The translations under genes and the position numbers were made by a program. Positions 1 to 12,225 of a stretch of 64,000 nucleotides of DNA are shown in pieces. Every line of letters begins with the position of its first letter. The first letter of the stretch is position 1. The stretch is from positions 125,561,995-125,625,994 of the forward strand of contig OY755041.1 of the NCBI GenBank assembly GCA_963576565.1. The letters run 5' to 3'. The stretch is from Aspidapion aeneum. Lineage: Eukaryota; Arthropoda; Insecta; Coleoptera; Brentidae. The notes under the pieces are model-generated. The model did not search any database, was not told the DNA's origin, and was given only the letters and a program-made list of their open reading frames with translations.

Positions 1-430
1 TCCGATATTCTAACAGTGTCCCCCATAATGTTCGCAACATCTCGGAAAAATTTTTATTTGTAAGTTATGGAAAAAAAATTATATACGATCAATCCTGCTT
101 GTTGAATAACCTAGAAAGACATTTTGACATTAGTCACGTGATCACTGTCATGACGGCAAATTCAAAAAATTAGTCATGAAAACCCAAAAAGTGAGATTAG
201 ATGGCAAAATATCGAAAAAAGTTATTTGAAAAAAGTGTTTAGAATGTCATTTTAGGGTCCTCTATGAAATTTGGAGCAATAATAATACAAAATAAGAAAT
301 ACCCTATTTTTGGCCCCAGCCTTATTATAAATTAATTTTATACAGATTTTATTATTAAAATAGTTCAAGTAACGCAATATTTAATAGGCAAAGGTAAAAT
401 GATTCCAAATTCTTTATTAAAGTCATTCAT

Positions 431-1640
<1,210 letters not shown>

Positions 1641-2053
1641 AATTAAATAAAAATATCCGATTGGCACATGTACGTTTCTTGTCGCAATGGCCTTTTGTTC
1701 TGACAGTTTGGAAGGTTTCCGTGAATTTAGTATTAATACCACAATGAAAAAGAACAACCTCATTGATATTATTTATTAAATATTTCATTAAAGTTTATTA
1801 TTAAATAATTAATGATGGACATTCTAAACTTTTTTTTCAAATAACTTTTTTCGATATTTTGCTATCTAACCTCACTTTTTGGGTTTTCATGACTAATTTT
1901 TTGAATTTGCCGTCATGACAGTGATCACGTGACTAATGTCAAAATGTCTTTCTAGGTTATTCAACAAGCAGGATTGATCGTATATAATTTTTTTTTCCAA
2001 ACATTACAAATAAAAATTTTTCCCATATGTTGCGAACATTATAGGGGACACTG

Positions 2054-2432
2054 TATCTATCACTTTAAAATTTTAAAGATGCGAAAAGTGGCCGGATTGA
2101 CATGGAAAGCCTTATACGTTGCTTTTTATAAGATTTCTAAAGATTTTTTTAAATAAAAATAAAAAATAAATAATCATAGAAAAGTAAAAATACTTAAAAA
2201 AATTAAATATTGAGTGATACGTTTCTTTAAAGGAAACTTTTCACTGGCGATTTCACTTTATGACTAAGTATACTCTAAAAATGAAAAGTTCAGATGAAAT
2301 TAAATTAAATAGTGATACTCAAAAAAGACTATACAAAAATGATTTGAGCAAAAATGTAATTTTTATAAACATCAAAGTTATAGCTCCCTTTCCAAAACGC
2401 AGAGTTAAACAAAACCGCTTTCCTTTAAACTG
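2054..2432. other. AT-rich spacer, nothing recognised
   Basis: No splice-consistent exon or repeat end was recognised. A 62-codon frame (2260-2448) has ordinary AT-rich composition and runs into the 1200-bp element, so I do not call it a gene. The segment around 2078-2110 (AGTGGCCGGATTGACATGGA) has a diverged counterpart at about 4371-4402, so part of this spacer is old repeat. Confidence 0.5.
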
Positions 2433-3632
2433 CCCAACAAACAATTAAAGTTGTAACGACGAAACCCCAACTAGAAAGAATTTCTTAAAAGTAACCGCAA
2501 CATACTCCCGCTACGTCTCAGTATACCATACAGCGACGTTATAATTCCCTAAGTGGGGAACCAATTTCTGGTTATAACTACTTGGCCAAGTGTTTAAAGT
2601 CACTGTAGTAACAACTACACTACTACGTCGTAGCCAGGTATCTACTACGTCGTAGAGGCTGTTTTTTTTCCGTAATGGCATAAAAGTTGCGATGTAGTTG
2701 CAAATAATATAATCGTTTCTTTTTGGTAGAATTGTTACACAATATGGTGGACACAACAGTAAACAGACTCGCTTAGTTTTTTTGTTTGGTTATGGTTATA
2801 ATATGAACTATGTTATCCAAAAGTGTGAGAATTTACGAGCAGAGGATCAAAATTCGAGTGCGACGCAAAGTTTTTTGTATAACATGCATTATATATATTG
2901 CAAAAAACCGGTGCGCCCGTAAAATTGAGCCGTTTTCTGGTAGCTGATGGAATTTTTGTGTTGTGATTTTGGAGGTTATGTTTTCATAATCGACAGTTAA
3001 CTCCAACAAATGGTGCTTAAGAAGAGCATTTTTGGTAAGCTTCAACTAATTTGTTTATAAAATAGTATGGCTCTTTAATATGAGCTCATAAATCGACAAC
3101 AAAAATATTAAATTTTCTTTCTTACATAAAAACATGGCGTCCCAAACTATATTCCCTGATAGTCGAAAAGGTTACTTGAAAGTAGTTGCGGCTTTAAAGT
3201 TGATCCAAAAAGTTATTTTGTCTACATTGTTACATCAGATGTTACTATGATGACACAAACTTTTGTAGTAAAAATTAAAGTTATAATGTAGTTGTCGGAT
3301 ACACTTGTTTGGGACTCCAATGAAGCTTAACTTTCTAGTGGTAATTAAGTAGGATATAAAAGTCATGGCGACTACGCAATAACGACTAAAAAGAAAGTAA
3401 AACTTTAGCAACGTCCTATTGTGGTAGAGAAGACTATCAGAATCGACTATCAAGAAACAATCCTATGAAGTAGTTTAGAGGGTCGTTTTTACGAAACATT
3501 TACTATTTCCTGATACTAAATAGTAGTTAGAACTAAAAAGTAACAAATTTTGGTTGGGATCACCACATTTCTACTATAAGAAAGTAGCAAAGCCTTTAGA
3601 ACATGTAGCCGCTACTATAAATGTTAGTTGGG
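2433..3632. mobile_element. 1200-bp non-coding transposon, copy A
   Basis: A second copy of identical length, with only scattered substitutions, is at 42887-44086. Ends are CCCAACAAACA and TGTTAGTTGGG, an 11-bp inverted repeat with one mismatch. Flanks change abruptly outside these ends (TG on both sides here, TT on both sides of copy B), so any target duplication would be very short. Several short frames on the minus strand are shared by both copies, but none resembles a known protein. Non-autonomous DNA transposon is the best call. Confidence 0.75.
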
Positions 3633-4879
3633 TGGATAATCGGAAATGAAAGTCGAGACTTCCCAAATGAAATCGAACTTGGGAAACTGTATAATAGCCT
3701 CTAGTTGCATAACAGTACAGGACTAGGTATTTTAATTAGAAAAATGTGCCACAATGTTGGAAGCCGATAAGGTTTAAAATAGTGGAAGGCCAAGGCCTGT
3801 CTTGGCCCTTCAATGTGACGCCGCTGATGTCATATGCAAGGAGGGGGGGTCAGAATAAAAAAAAAGATTTTTTCTTAAAGCAAAATAACTTTTTTTAATA
3901 AAATTTATATTGATTCACACCCCGGGCGCCTCAATAGGACTGTTCGCTCGCCCATATACATATATGTCCGGCCAAGGCCTCCGCACACTTACATAAGAAT
4001 TTTTCATTTTGGCATTTATACTTCTCGGCCCACTCTTAAATTTCTAAAGGCAATAAACAAAATATTGGAACATCTTTTTTCAAAAAAATATAAAAAATCG
4101 AAGGTGACCCCTTTCAAAATGGCGATTTTTTAAATTTATTGTCTTGTACTACTGATTCGATTATTTGTCATTTTAAATATTTTTGTGTCTTGTTCTTGCT
4201 ACAGTAGTATTTTTTTGCAAAGTTCGTATTTTTTCAGGAAAAATCATAAACCATAGATATGTTTTGGCCAATTAAGAAGATAAAACACCCTGTAGATTTA
4301 AGGAATCGCAACATTTTTTAAAATTTTTTATCTTGGTGTAATCGGTATCTATAGAGGAAACAAAAAATGCACAAGGTGGCCGGGTTGACATGGAAATCCC
4401 CATATAGACTATATATGCACGTAAGTAAAATTTTTTTTGGGTATTTTGAACGAGGTTTGTTATAAACGTGTTCGCTATGTGCGAACTTCACTGTATATAA
4501 GATAAGATACTGTATATAAGATAATTTTCATAGATATATGTTTAAAATTTATATAAGCGGCTAGATACGAAGTCCGCTCAATTCATTGATTAAACGGGAA
4601 AACTCGGCAGCTGTTTTTCCGACGTCACCACGCTATAGCGCATTTTCCTCTATTCTTTTCATGACTTGGCAATTAAGTGTTAGTTTGTCTCATTTTAACT
4701 TGATCATTTGAAGCGGCAGATATATTGTTAGGAACGATTTCGAGAGTTCTAAAAGAAAATGAGCTTTCCATGCCTGGATTTGCTCTTGAAATACGGCCAA
4801 GGTCGAACTAATCGGAAATGGAAATTGCTCAAAAACAAAATAAAACTCATAGTTCAGTTCACGGTAGTGTATATGTGTC
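3633..4879. other. Intergenic stretch, no gene seen
   Basis: AT-rich sequence with a poly-G run at about 3842. No exon-like frame with splice sites was found. The block near 4371 resembles one near 2078, which suggests degraded repeats. Confidence 0.5.
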
Positions 4880-5483
4880 CGTAACACGATAGCTCCTAAA
4901 ATACTGAACTGATTTTTATGAAGTTTACAGGTGAAATAGTGTTTGACAAGGGCGGATCCAGAGGTGCTTCTCGGGGGGGGGGGGGCACTTTAGGTGACAT
5001 TCTCTGTTGGTAAAAAACGGTATATATATTTTGAGTTTTCATTAGCAAAAACATTACTTTTTACTCATTTTTTGTATATTCAAAAAATTCTCGGGGGGGG
5101 GGGCAAGTGCCCCTAGTGCCCCTCCCCCCTGGATCCGCCACTGGTTTGACACTCTAACGAGCAGACAACAAGAATTTTTTAAAAATGCAATTTTTTGAAC
5201 AGTGTATCACATCAATATGCGGAACCTATATTTCTCAATAATTTGTGCTGTAATTAAAAAATTCGTAGAAGCTTTCGTTTCTGAGATATTTACAAAAAAC
5301 TGTTTTCAAGGCTGATATATCATAGGTTCACTTGAAGTGTGCTAATCTATAACATAAATTATTGAGCAAAATGTAGTCTACTATATTCCCAAAACCGCAT
5401 ATTGATACGATGCTCCGCTAAAAACTTATATGAAAATTTTTTATGAAAATCGGTTCAACGGTTTAGGAGCTATCGTGTTACGG
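4880..5483. mobile_element. Inverted-repeat element with CGATAGCTCCTAAA arms
   Basis: The block at about 4883-4925 (CACGATAGCTCCTAAA onward) recurs inverted at about 5440-5481 (TTTAGGAGCTATCGTG). A hAT-like MITE (4949-5143) has inserted inside the left part. No coding sequence. The 3' flank is a CA-rich microsatellite (ACACACACAC). Confidence 0.5.
4949..5143. mobile_element. hAT-like MITE with perfect 8-bp target duplication
   Basis: The ends AGGGCGGATCCAG and CTGGATCCGCCACTG form an imperfect terminal inverted repeat. The element is flanked on both sides by GTTTGACA (4941-4948 and 5144-5151), an exact 8-bp duplication as expected for hAT-type insertion. Two G-rich runs lie inside. No ORF. 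Confidence 0.85.
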
Positions 5484-5664
5484 GAAGAAATAATATACAC
5501 ACACACATAAACACACAGATATACATCACGACGATATTGCTAAGATAAGTCAAAATACACCCAAATAACATATTTTCGGCATCATCTGGATTTTTTTTTA
5601 AATACCTTTTCTAGCCATTGTTATGTGGGCTAGGAAGGTAAAAATAGACCGATGTATAGGTACT

Positions 5665-6410
5665 AAAATACTCTGCCAATCTATGGGCACCTAAGCTCAC
5701 ACTGGATACTATAGTTATAGTGTATCTACGTGAAAGCTAATATAACTAAAAACTGAAGCACATTTTATTGAACTCCAGACTCAATTACCTTTCGTTTGAT
5801 ACCACACAAGCCATATTTTGACTTAAACTCTAATTTTTCAAATCTACCCCCACCCTTTTTTTAAAAACTAAAATGTATTTTGTTTAACTCCAGACTCAAT
5901 TACCTTTCGTTTGATATCACACACGCCATATTTCCACTTAAACACTAAATTTTTGAAATTTACCCCCACCCTTTTTTTTTAAATAAACTAAAATGTATTT
6001 TGTTTAACTCCAAACTCAATTACCTTTCGTTTGATATCACACACGCTATATTTTTACATAAACTCTAATTTTTGAAATCTACCCCCACCCTTTTCTTTGG
6101 CTTGTGTTCAGTGGATTTTGTTCATTTTGAAATGGGACCATCTCGACCCCAAACCCAGCCTGGGTACCAAATTTCATTAAAATCGGGTAAGCCGTTTTTG
6201 AGTTATGCGCGTTGGTCGTTACAGACAGACATACAGACACACAGACAGACAGACAGACAGACAGACAGACGGCGCAACAAAAAAGTTTCAAAATCATCTG
6301 AAACGCAAAGATATATAAAAATTTTTTAAATCGGAGCAAGTTTTTTTTTCTCGAAAAAATTAGGATCACCATAGCTCACACTACTATAGTATAGTAGTAG
6401 TGTGAGCTAA
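5665..6410 (+). mobile_element. DINE-1/Helitron-like element, copy 2
   Basis: Complete short copy. It has AAAATACTCTGCC at the 5' end, a 5' hairpin, three ~115-bp internal tandem units, a short CAGA core (6224-6269) and a tail with AAGTTTCAAAATCATCTG. The terminal hairpin ends GTGTGAGCTAA. The core has only about ten tetranucleotides against about 140 in copy 1, so core length varies independently of the rest. Confidence 0.75.
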
Positions 6411-6487
6411 AATATCTCCAAAACCACTTTGAAAAAATTCATCTTTGGTTAAAATACAAAATTACTTTGTATCCCTAAAACACAAAT

Positions 6488-6652
6488 CAGAGGCGGATCT
6501 AGGAATATTATTTAAGGGACGAAATATCATAAATATTGCAACAAACTATTTGGCATGGTGACCACAAGGTGTATTCTGTGTGTCAAACATAAATATAGTT
6601 TGAGATTTGGGGGAGGATTTCCCCCTTTTCCCCTCCCGTAGATCCGCGCCTG
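6488..6652. mobile_element. Small MITE with CAGAGGCGGATC / GATCCGCGCCTG ends
   Basis: The imperfect inverted ends CAGAGGCGGATCTAGG and TAGATCCGCGCCTG resemble those of the MITE at 4949-5143. The flanking octamers ACACAAAT and CATAAATA are similar but not identical, consistent with an old 8-bp duplication. No ORF. Confidence 0.55.
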
Positions 6653-7718
6653 CATAAATATAGGCATGTGTGTATAGTATGGACTTATATTACTCATAAA
6701 AATTATATAACACTTGCGCAAAATTAACTCTAATTTTTCAATCAACAATGACTAGGCAAATGTCTGTCAATCAACATATAGACTAGAAAATAATAGTGAT
6801 TTTTTTAAATGGCATGAAACAACAATTTTTTTGCCAGCTAAAATGTAATTAAACCATTTATTATTAAGTTTTTAAAAGTTAAGTGAAAATAATACCTAGG
6901 TATTTCCAATATGTTATTATCTATACATAATGTCACGCAACAAAAATCACAATTACAATAAATATCAACAAAAAAAAAAACCGCCCTACGCTGCGCCTTG
7001 GACCCGACCCCACAATTTACTACTAATAAAAAATGAATGTTCAAAATTTTTGTTTGATTTGAGGATTTCTACAAACACATTTATTTTTATTTCAAGGCGG
7101 TTACTTTAAAAAGTTATGTCTTACTAATTAAGTATTTAACTGTATACAATGAGTTTTTGAACAAAAATACTTTTTAAAAATTAAAAATAAAAAAAACATA
7201 TTCAAAACATTTTTTCCTTTTTTCGTAGGCCTATGAAACGTGCACCACTGCCTCTAGAGGGTACTAAGCTACATGGTTAAAAAGGAAATTTTATCCACTT
7301 GCAAAATGATAGAATATATTTTAAGAAAAGTTTACCGTTTTTGAGTTATTAGCAAAAAACCATTAAAAAGCACGTTTAAGGGGAGGAACCACTCCCCCTG
7401 CCAGGATTGGGGGGGTGGTAAAATGTTCGGGAGAGTCTTATGTCTATCCATACCAAGTGTGTTGCTTCTATCATTAAACGCGGTATCGAACCCCGTAGGG
7501 CCTGAACTAATATGATATACTATTTTAACATCAATTCCCTTTAACCGACACTTTTCCCCTTAAAATTTTTATACTTTCAATCAATAACATGCATTTAAGA
7601 CAGGTAAATCACCTTAGCAACCACTAAATGAACAAACAAATGCAGAAACACAAGGTATGTTCGTTCGTAAAAAAAGCAGAATTAGTTTTCTAGTAAAAAG
7701 TAAGTCTGATTTTGCAGG
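6653..7718. other. Upstream region of the CFAP97-family gene, no coding exon seen
   Basis: No recognisable coding exon. Just before the first coding exon there are two possible donors of an untranslated leader exon (ACAG/GTAAAT near 7600 and ACAAG/GTATGT near 7654). They are followed by a good acceptor, TTTTGCAG, ending at 7717. A 5'UTR intron is therefore plausible but not proven. A palindrome-free AT-rich stretch fills the rest. Confidence 0.4.
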
Positions 7719-7790
7719 ATGATATCGAAAAGGGATAATTTGCTAAATCGACCTTGGCAAGAAAGAAAATTTGAAAACCATAAAAGAAAG
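7719..7790 (+). CDS. CFAP97-family gene, coding exon 1
   Basis: 24 codons starting ATG ATA TCG and ending AAG before GTAAAAG. It encodes MISKRDNLLNRPWQERKFEN and HKRK. It ends in phase 0, and joined to exon 2 it gives HKRK-IQSALPVVDNK, the family's typical run into the VDxKxP motif. The acceptor TTTTGCAG lies just upstream, so the start ATG may sit in a second exon behind a leader intron. Confidence 0.8.
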
Positions 7791-8523
7791 GTAAAAGAAT
7801 GATTATATTATAAATAAGACTTAAATTTACTGAGTGGAATAATAAAAAAGATTTTCTCACAAACTATTGAAAATTTTTAAAAATCATAAAAACCGTCGAT
7901 TTTGTTTGAGAGGGAAACACCTTTTGACTATTTATACATTTTTGTAGCATCCACCCCCTTCGAGGGGTAAACTTTACCCCTATATTTTGTATAGGGAAAG
8001 TTAGTTGACGTAAAGTCCCTGTATGTTGAGGGATACAAGTGGTTAAAGAAAGAGTCCCTGTATTTTGAGGGATACATTGTTTTGAAGGTCATTCTCCGTG
8101 TAAAGTATTCGAAAATTTTATACAAATTTAACAGAGGCCGATAAAATAAAATAAGAAAAATATAAAATAACAACATACATAAAGAATGTTTTTTTATCGC
8201 TTTATGGTAACTTTGGAGGTAAATATCTCAAAAACTAATCGATAAATTTTTGAAATTTTTACACCCTGCGTTGTCAAAAAATTAAGGAAACTTTTAAAAC
8301 GAGGTATAAGTCGATCCACTTTCCCTATTCAAAGGGTAGTTTAAGTTTTAAGTTTTACAATTTTTTTATAGATTTTAATTAAATCCAGAATTAGCTCACA
8401 CATATACTATAGTAGTGTGAGCTATAGTGATCCTAATTTTTTCGAGAAAAAAAAAGTTGCTCCGATTTCAAAAATTTTTATATATCTTTGCGTTTCAGAT
8501 GATTTTGAAACTTTTTTGTTGTG

Positions 8524-8559
<36 letters not shown>

Positions 8560-11500
8560 ATGTCTGTCTGTCTGTAACGACCAACGCGCATAACTCAAAA
8601 ACCGCTAGCCCGATTTTAATGAAATTTGGTACCTAAGATCAAAATCCACCAAACGCAAGTCACATAAAAGGGTGGGGGTAGATTTCAAAAATGAGAGTTT
8701 ATGTGAAAATATGGCGTGTGTGATATCAAACGAAAGGTAATTAAGTCTGGAGTTAAACAAAATGAATTTTAAGTTATTTAAAAAAAAGGGTGGGGGTAGA
8801 TGTCAAAAATTAGAGTTTAAGTGAAAATATGGCGTGTATGATATCAAACAAAAGGTAAATGAGTCTGAAGTTAAACAAAATACATTTTAGTTTTTAAAAA
8901 AAGGGTGGGGGTAGATTTTAAAAATTAGAGTTTAAGGCAAAACATGGCTTGTGTGGTATCAAACGAAAGGTAATTGAGTCTGGAGTTAAATAAAATATAT
9001 TTCAGTTTTTAGTTACATTAGCTCACACGTACACTATAACTACAGTACTTAGTGTGAGCTTAAGTGCCCATAGATTGGCAGAGTATTTTTTATAATATTC
9101 CACCTTGTAATATTTTTTAAAGATCCAGTCCGCATTGCCAGTGGTGGACAACAAATCCCCCCCGTTTAGGGGCCATGTAGCGATTAAATTAAAAAAATCA
9201 CAAAAAGAAACCGAACGTATTCGTAGTATTGAAAAAGACAATTTTTTCCTGTTACAAAGACTGAACTATATCATGAAGACTAAATGGGTCGATAACTATT
9301 TACCACCACAACCGAAGTAAGTAAAAATTGTATTAAGTTACCTGAAGCTCCGCGATGTTTCAAGTTTGAAGCAAATTGGTGTGAAAATAAGAAAGTGCGC
9401 CATTGTGGATCCGCCATTTTGTTTTTTTAGTTTAAGTTAAAAATGATAATCAGCGACCTGAATCCGCCATTATCTTGTTTTTAAATTTGAGTCAAAACTT
9501 GTGTTGGGTTCCCTTAAGAGCTGCGATATTTCAACTTTAAGCCAAATTGGTTTATAAATTGTGGACCCGCCATTTTGATTATTTTGAAGTTTAAGTTAAA
9601 AATCATAATCAGCGACCTGAAATAACCCAAAGTTCCGAGTTTGATGCATATCGTTGTATCAATGCGACTGCCTTTTTCATGATGATTTAAGTTTGTAAAA
9701 CTTTTAAAAGTAACTCCAAAACTTATAAATGAAATAAATTAATAATATATAATATATAAATAATATATAAATAAAAATAAATAACATATATATTTTTTAA
9801 ATCAAGAAGAAAAGATCTATAAAAATATAAAACAATATATAGGGTGGTTTATTTTAAAAAAAACCATTGACTTGTCAAATTTTGAAATTTAGATTTTACA
9901 CATATACTATACGATAGTAGTGTGAGCTATGGTAAATTTTTTCAAGAAAAAAAAAGTTGCTCCGATTTCAAAAAATTTTATATATCTTTGCGTTTCAGAT
10001 GATTTTGAAACTTTTTTGTCGCGCCGTCTGTCTGTCTGTCTGTATGTCTATCTGTCTGTATGTCTGTCTGTAACGACCAACGCGCATAACTCAAAAACCG
10101 CTTGCCCGATTTCAATGAAATTTGGTACTTAGCCTGGGTCTTGGGTCGAAATGGTCCCATTTAAAAATGAATAAAATCCACCGAGCACAAGCCAAGTAAA
10201 AGGGTGGGGGTAGATTTCAAAAATTAGAGTTTATGTGAAAATATGGCGTGTGTAATATTAAACGAAAGGTAATTAAGTGTGGAGTTAAACAAAATAAATT
10301 TTAGTTAAAAAAAAAGGGTGGGGGTAGATTTCAAAAATTAGAGTTTACGTAAAAATATGGCGTGTGTGATATCAAACGAAAGGTAATTGAGTCTGGAGTT
10401 AAATAACATATGCTACAGTTGTTAGTTATATTAGCTCACACGTACACTATAACTATAGTACCTAGTGTGAGCTTAGGGGCCCATATATTGGAAGAGTATT
10501 TTTTTGATCTTCTGACCTAAAGATTTTTAAACTTCGCAAAAAATTATAAACCTTTGTATTTATCACATTTTGATGTCTACCGGAATACCCTGTACCAACA
10601 AATCAAATCCAAAAGATTTTATCTCAAAATGGAGAGTAGTTTAAACTAATAAATCTTATTTTTTTTTAATTTTTGCTGAATGATAGGTACTTATGTTTTT
10701 TTTTAAATTTTATTGAAGGTTCTTAAATCGAGTGCCAATGTTTGAAACAGAAACAAACTTATCGGTAGACATAGATGATGATGATGATAAACCTATTTTG
10801 GTAGATGAAAATTTAAATGATACTAAAATCAAATTTAGAAAACTGATTTGTCCTGCCTGCACTCCTCAGAAGCCCGTTGAACCCAAGGTTAGTATTCGTC
10901 AAGGGCGTATCCAGCCGAAAACAGAAGGAGGGGGCAGGATTCTAAATTCTATTACCTTATTACCAGTGGCGCTACTACAGAGGGCAACGGGGAAGTGCCC
11001 TCCCAAAGAGCGGCGTAGCGTGCCCGAAAGGGCGGGGGGGCGACAGCTCAAAAGGGCGCTTCTGAAAACAAAAAAAAAAGGTCATCAGATGTGTGAGGGA
11101 GCGGCCGACAGGTCAAAAGGGCGCCTCTCAAACATCTTGCGACCAAAAAAAAACAAAAGGTAAATCCCTATTCTATAAAGAACTTATCTATCTGCGAAAG
11201 CATGCGACGTTGTCATGCCAACCAATGGACGCCTTCACCCCGCGGCATATCGAGTAGACACAGGCGAGTGGAAAACAAAAATCGCTTCAACATGCTTGTC
11301 TTTACGCTGGGCCCACATTCTCTTGATATGTTTGTTGCCTACTAATTGCAAAATATAGAAACAGAGTGCACAATCCGCGGCGGGGAACGCTCACGGTTTT
11401 TTATCGGTTAATAGGTAATAAGGTGACCAACCGGTTTCCAGGAGGATAATAAAATTAAATAAGTAAATAAATTAATGCAATAGATATGTGGCCAGTTTGC

Positions 11501-12025
11501 CAATCCCTTTGCTAATCTACTTAATGCAAAAAATTATAAATACTTAATTTTTAGATCCCAGAAGAAAGAATTCCTTGGGAGCCAACTAAAAAACTTGTAA
11601 GAACCAGAAGCACATCAGTACCAGCCAAGAAATCCTGCCCTCTACCGGTCATTAAACAAAAACCCCATTCCGCATCGATTTCGACCACTTTTAATATTTC
11701 TGCTTCGCGAAAAGACACTTCTAGAACTGAAGAGTCTTCTTCCGTAAAGATTGATAAGATGAGCTTTGCTTCTTTTGAAGATAAACACAAAAAATCTTCA
11801 TCGAGTAATTCGTCTTCTTGGTTGCTTAGATCAAAATCGAAGTTAACTTTGTTACCAGCTGATTTTTTGATAAACGAACCTCAAAAAATTATTTTGTCAA
11901 GGGGATCTCTCAAGTTGGCTCTAAATTTTCCTCCAGATACTTCGGTTGTTTTTAAAGATGGTCGTTTGGAAAAACGTTTGACCAGGGTGCCCTGTCATTG
12001 TCACAAGGCATCCATTTCGGTTTAA
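7719..12025 (+). CDS. CFAP97/Hemingway-family protein (CFAP97D1-like), four coding exons
   Basis: Join 7719-7790, 9123-9316, 10719-10887 and 11555-12025: 906 nt, 301 codons plus TAA. Every junction is GT-AG and phases agree (0, 2, 0). Residues about 11-85 match the CFAP97 domain as I know it: RPWQERKFENHKRK, then IQSALPVVDNKSP, then a coiled-coil segment with RIRSIEKDNFFLLQRL. Family members act in axoneme or sperm-flagellum assembly (Drosophila hemingway, mammalian CFAP97D1). Downstream of the domain are an acidic run (DIDDDDD), a CPAC motif and a serine/lysine-rich tail, which looks lineage-specific. The start is the first ATG after a good acceptor. No upstream in-frame ATG joins in phase. 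The gene is convergent with GCP3. Introns hold two DINE-like elements. Family call is firm, the exact orthologue is not. Confidence 0.85.
7791..9122. other. Intron 1 of the CFAP97-family gene
   Basis: Contains a diverged repeat (about 7880-8350) related to 19600-20060; both share TCGATTTTG...TTTGTGAGGGA-like wording and a CACCCCC...TAAACTTTACC block. A complete antisense DINE-like element follows (8391-9091) and ends 31 bp before the exon 2 boundary. Confidence 0.7.
8391..9091 (-). mobile_element. DINE-1/Helitron-like element, copy 3 (antisense in intron 1)
   Basis: Reverse-complement copy. It starts TTAGCTCACAC, has a short GTCT core (8526-8573) and three internal ~115-bp units, and ends GGCAGAGTATTTTTT. 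It lies antisense to the host gene. Its AAAATACTCTGCC end is next to the exon 2 acceptor. Confidence 0.75.
9123..9316 (+). CDS. CFAP97-family gene, coding exon 2 (core of domain)
   Basis: Acceptor TTTTTTAAAG, donor AA/GTAAGT. It encodes IQSALPVVDNKSPPFRG, then HVAIKLKKSQKETE, then RIRSIEKDNFFLLQRL and MKTKWVDNYLPPQPK. This is the conserved coiled-coil heart of the CFAP97 domain, where a charged helix leads to the IExDNxxLL motif. It ends in phase 2. Confidence 0.9.
9340..9660 (+). repeat. Diverged tandem duplication in intron 2
   Basis: Two ~190-bp units share AATTGGT, a GTGGATCCGCCATTTTG / GTGGACCCGCCATTTTG block and ATAATCAGCGACCTGAA. No coding potential. An AT-only tract follows at about 9720-9800. 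Confidence 0.6.
9893..10505 (-). mobile_element. DINE-1/Helitron-like element, copy 4 (antisense in intron 2)
   Basis: Reverse-complement copy with a slightly decayed 3' hairpin, a short interrupted GTCT core (10026-10071) and two internal units. It ends TTGGAAGAGTATTTTT. It lies in the intron between exons 2 and 3, 213 bp from the exon 3 acceptor. Confidence 0.75.
10719..10887 (+). CDS. CFAP97-family gene, coding exon 3
   Basis: Acceptor TTATTGAAG, donor AAG/GTTAGT. The first base completes the split lysine codon from exon 2. It encodes FLNRVPMFETETNLSVDI followed by an acidic run, then KLICPACTPQKPVEPK. It ends in phase 0. The acidic stretch and CPAC motif lie outside the conserved domain. 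Confidence 0.8.
10888..11554. other. Intron 3 of the CFAP97-family gene, with MITE-like debris
   Basis: Between 10899 and 11161 are fragments carrying GGGCGTATCCAG, CAGTGGCGCTACTACAG and GCGGCGTAGCGTGCCC, the kind of ends found on the MITEs at 4949 and 19162. I cannot pair them into a clean element. The remainder is unremarkable. Confidence 0.5.
11555..12025 (+). CDS. CFAP97-family gene, coding exon 4 (C-terminus)
   Basis: Acceptor TTTTTAG. 156 codons plus TAA, in phase with exon 3. It encodes IPEERIPWEPTKK, a basic/serine-rich segment (KKSSSSNSSSWLL), LLPADFLINEPQKIIL and an end at CHCHKASISV. This is outside the conserved CFAP97 core, and I recognise no further domain. A truncated copy of this exon lies just downstream (12101-12205). 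Confidence 0.8.
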   Translation: MPEERIPWEPTKKLVRTRSTSVPAKKSCPLPVIKQKPHSASISTTFNISASRKDTSRTEESSSVKIDKMSFASFEDKHKKSSSSNSSSWLLRSKSKLTLLPADFLINEPQKIILSRGSLKLALNFPPDTSVVFKDGRLEKRLTRVPCHCHKASISV

Positions 12026-12100
12026 TTTTTACATTTTTTATATTAAAAAAAACATCAAAAAATTTCAAAGTAACCATAAAGAGTTTTAAAAATAAAAAAC

Positions 12101-12205
12101 TGGCCAAGAAATCGTGCCATCTACCGGTCATTAAATAAAAACCCCCAAGAGTCTTTTTCCGTGAAGATTGATAAGATGAGCTTTGCTTCTTTTGAAGAAT
12201 AAACT
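12101..12205 (+). pseudogene. Truncated duplicate of CFAP97-family exon 4
   Basis: The sequence GCCAAGAAATCGTGCC to AAAACCCCC matches 11624-11665 of exon 4, then jumps to AAGAGTC...AAGATTGATAAGATGAGC, matching about 11727-11790. An internal deletion of about 60 bp, a stop (ATTAAATAA) and GAAGAATAA show it is dead. It sits directly between the gene and the satellite array. Confidence 0.8.
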
Positions 12206-12225
12206 CAAAAAATCGTAAAAATTTT

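Noticed and set aside
2511..3453. Minus-strand frames of 70-81 codons shared by 2433-3632 and 42887-44086
   Set aside because: They are identical because the DNA is a recent repeat. Composition is not protein-like and no family is recognised.
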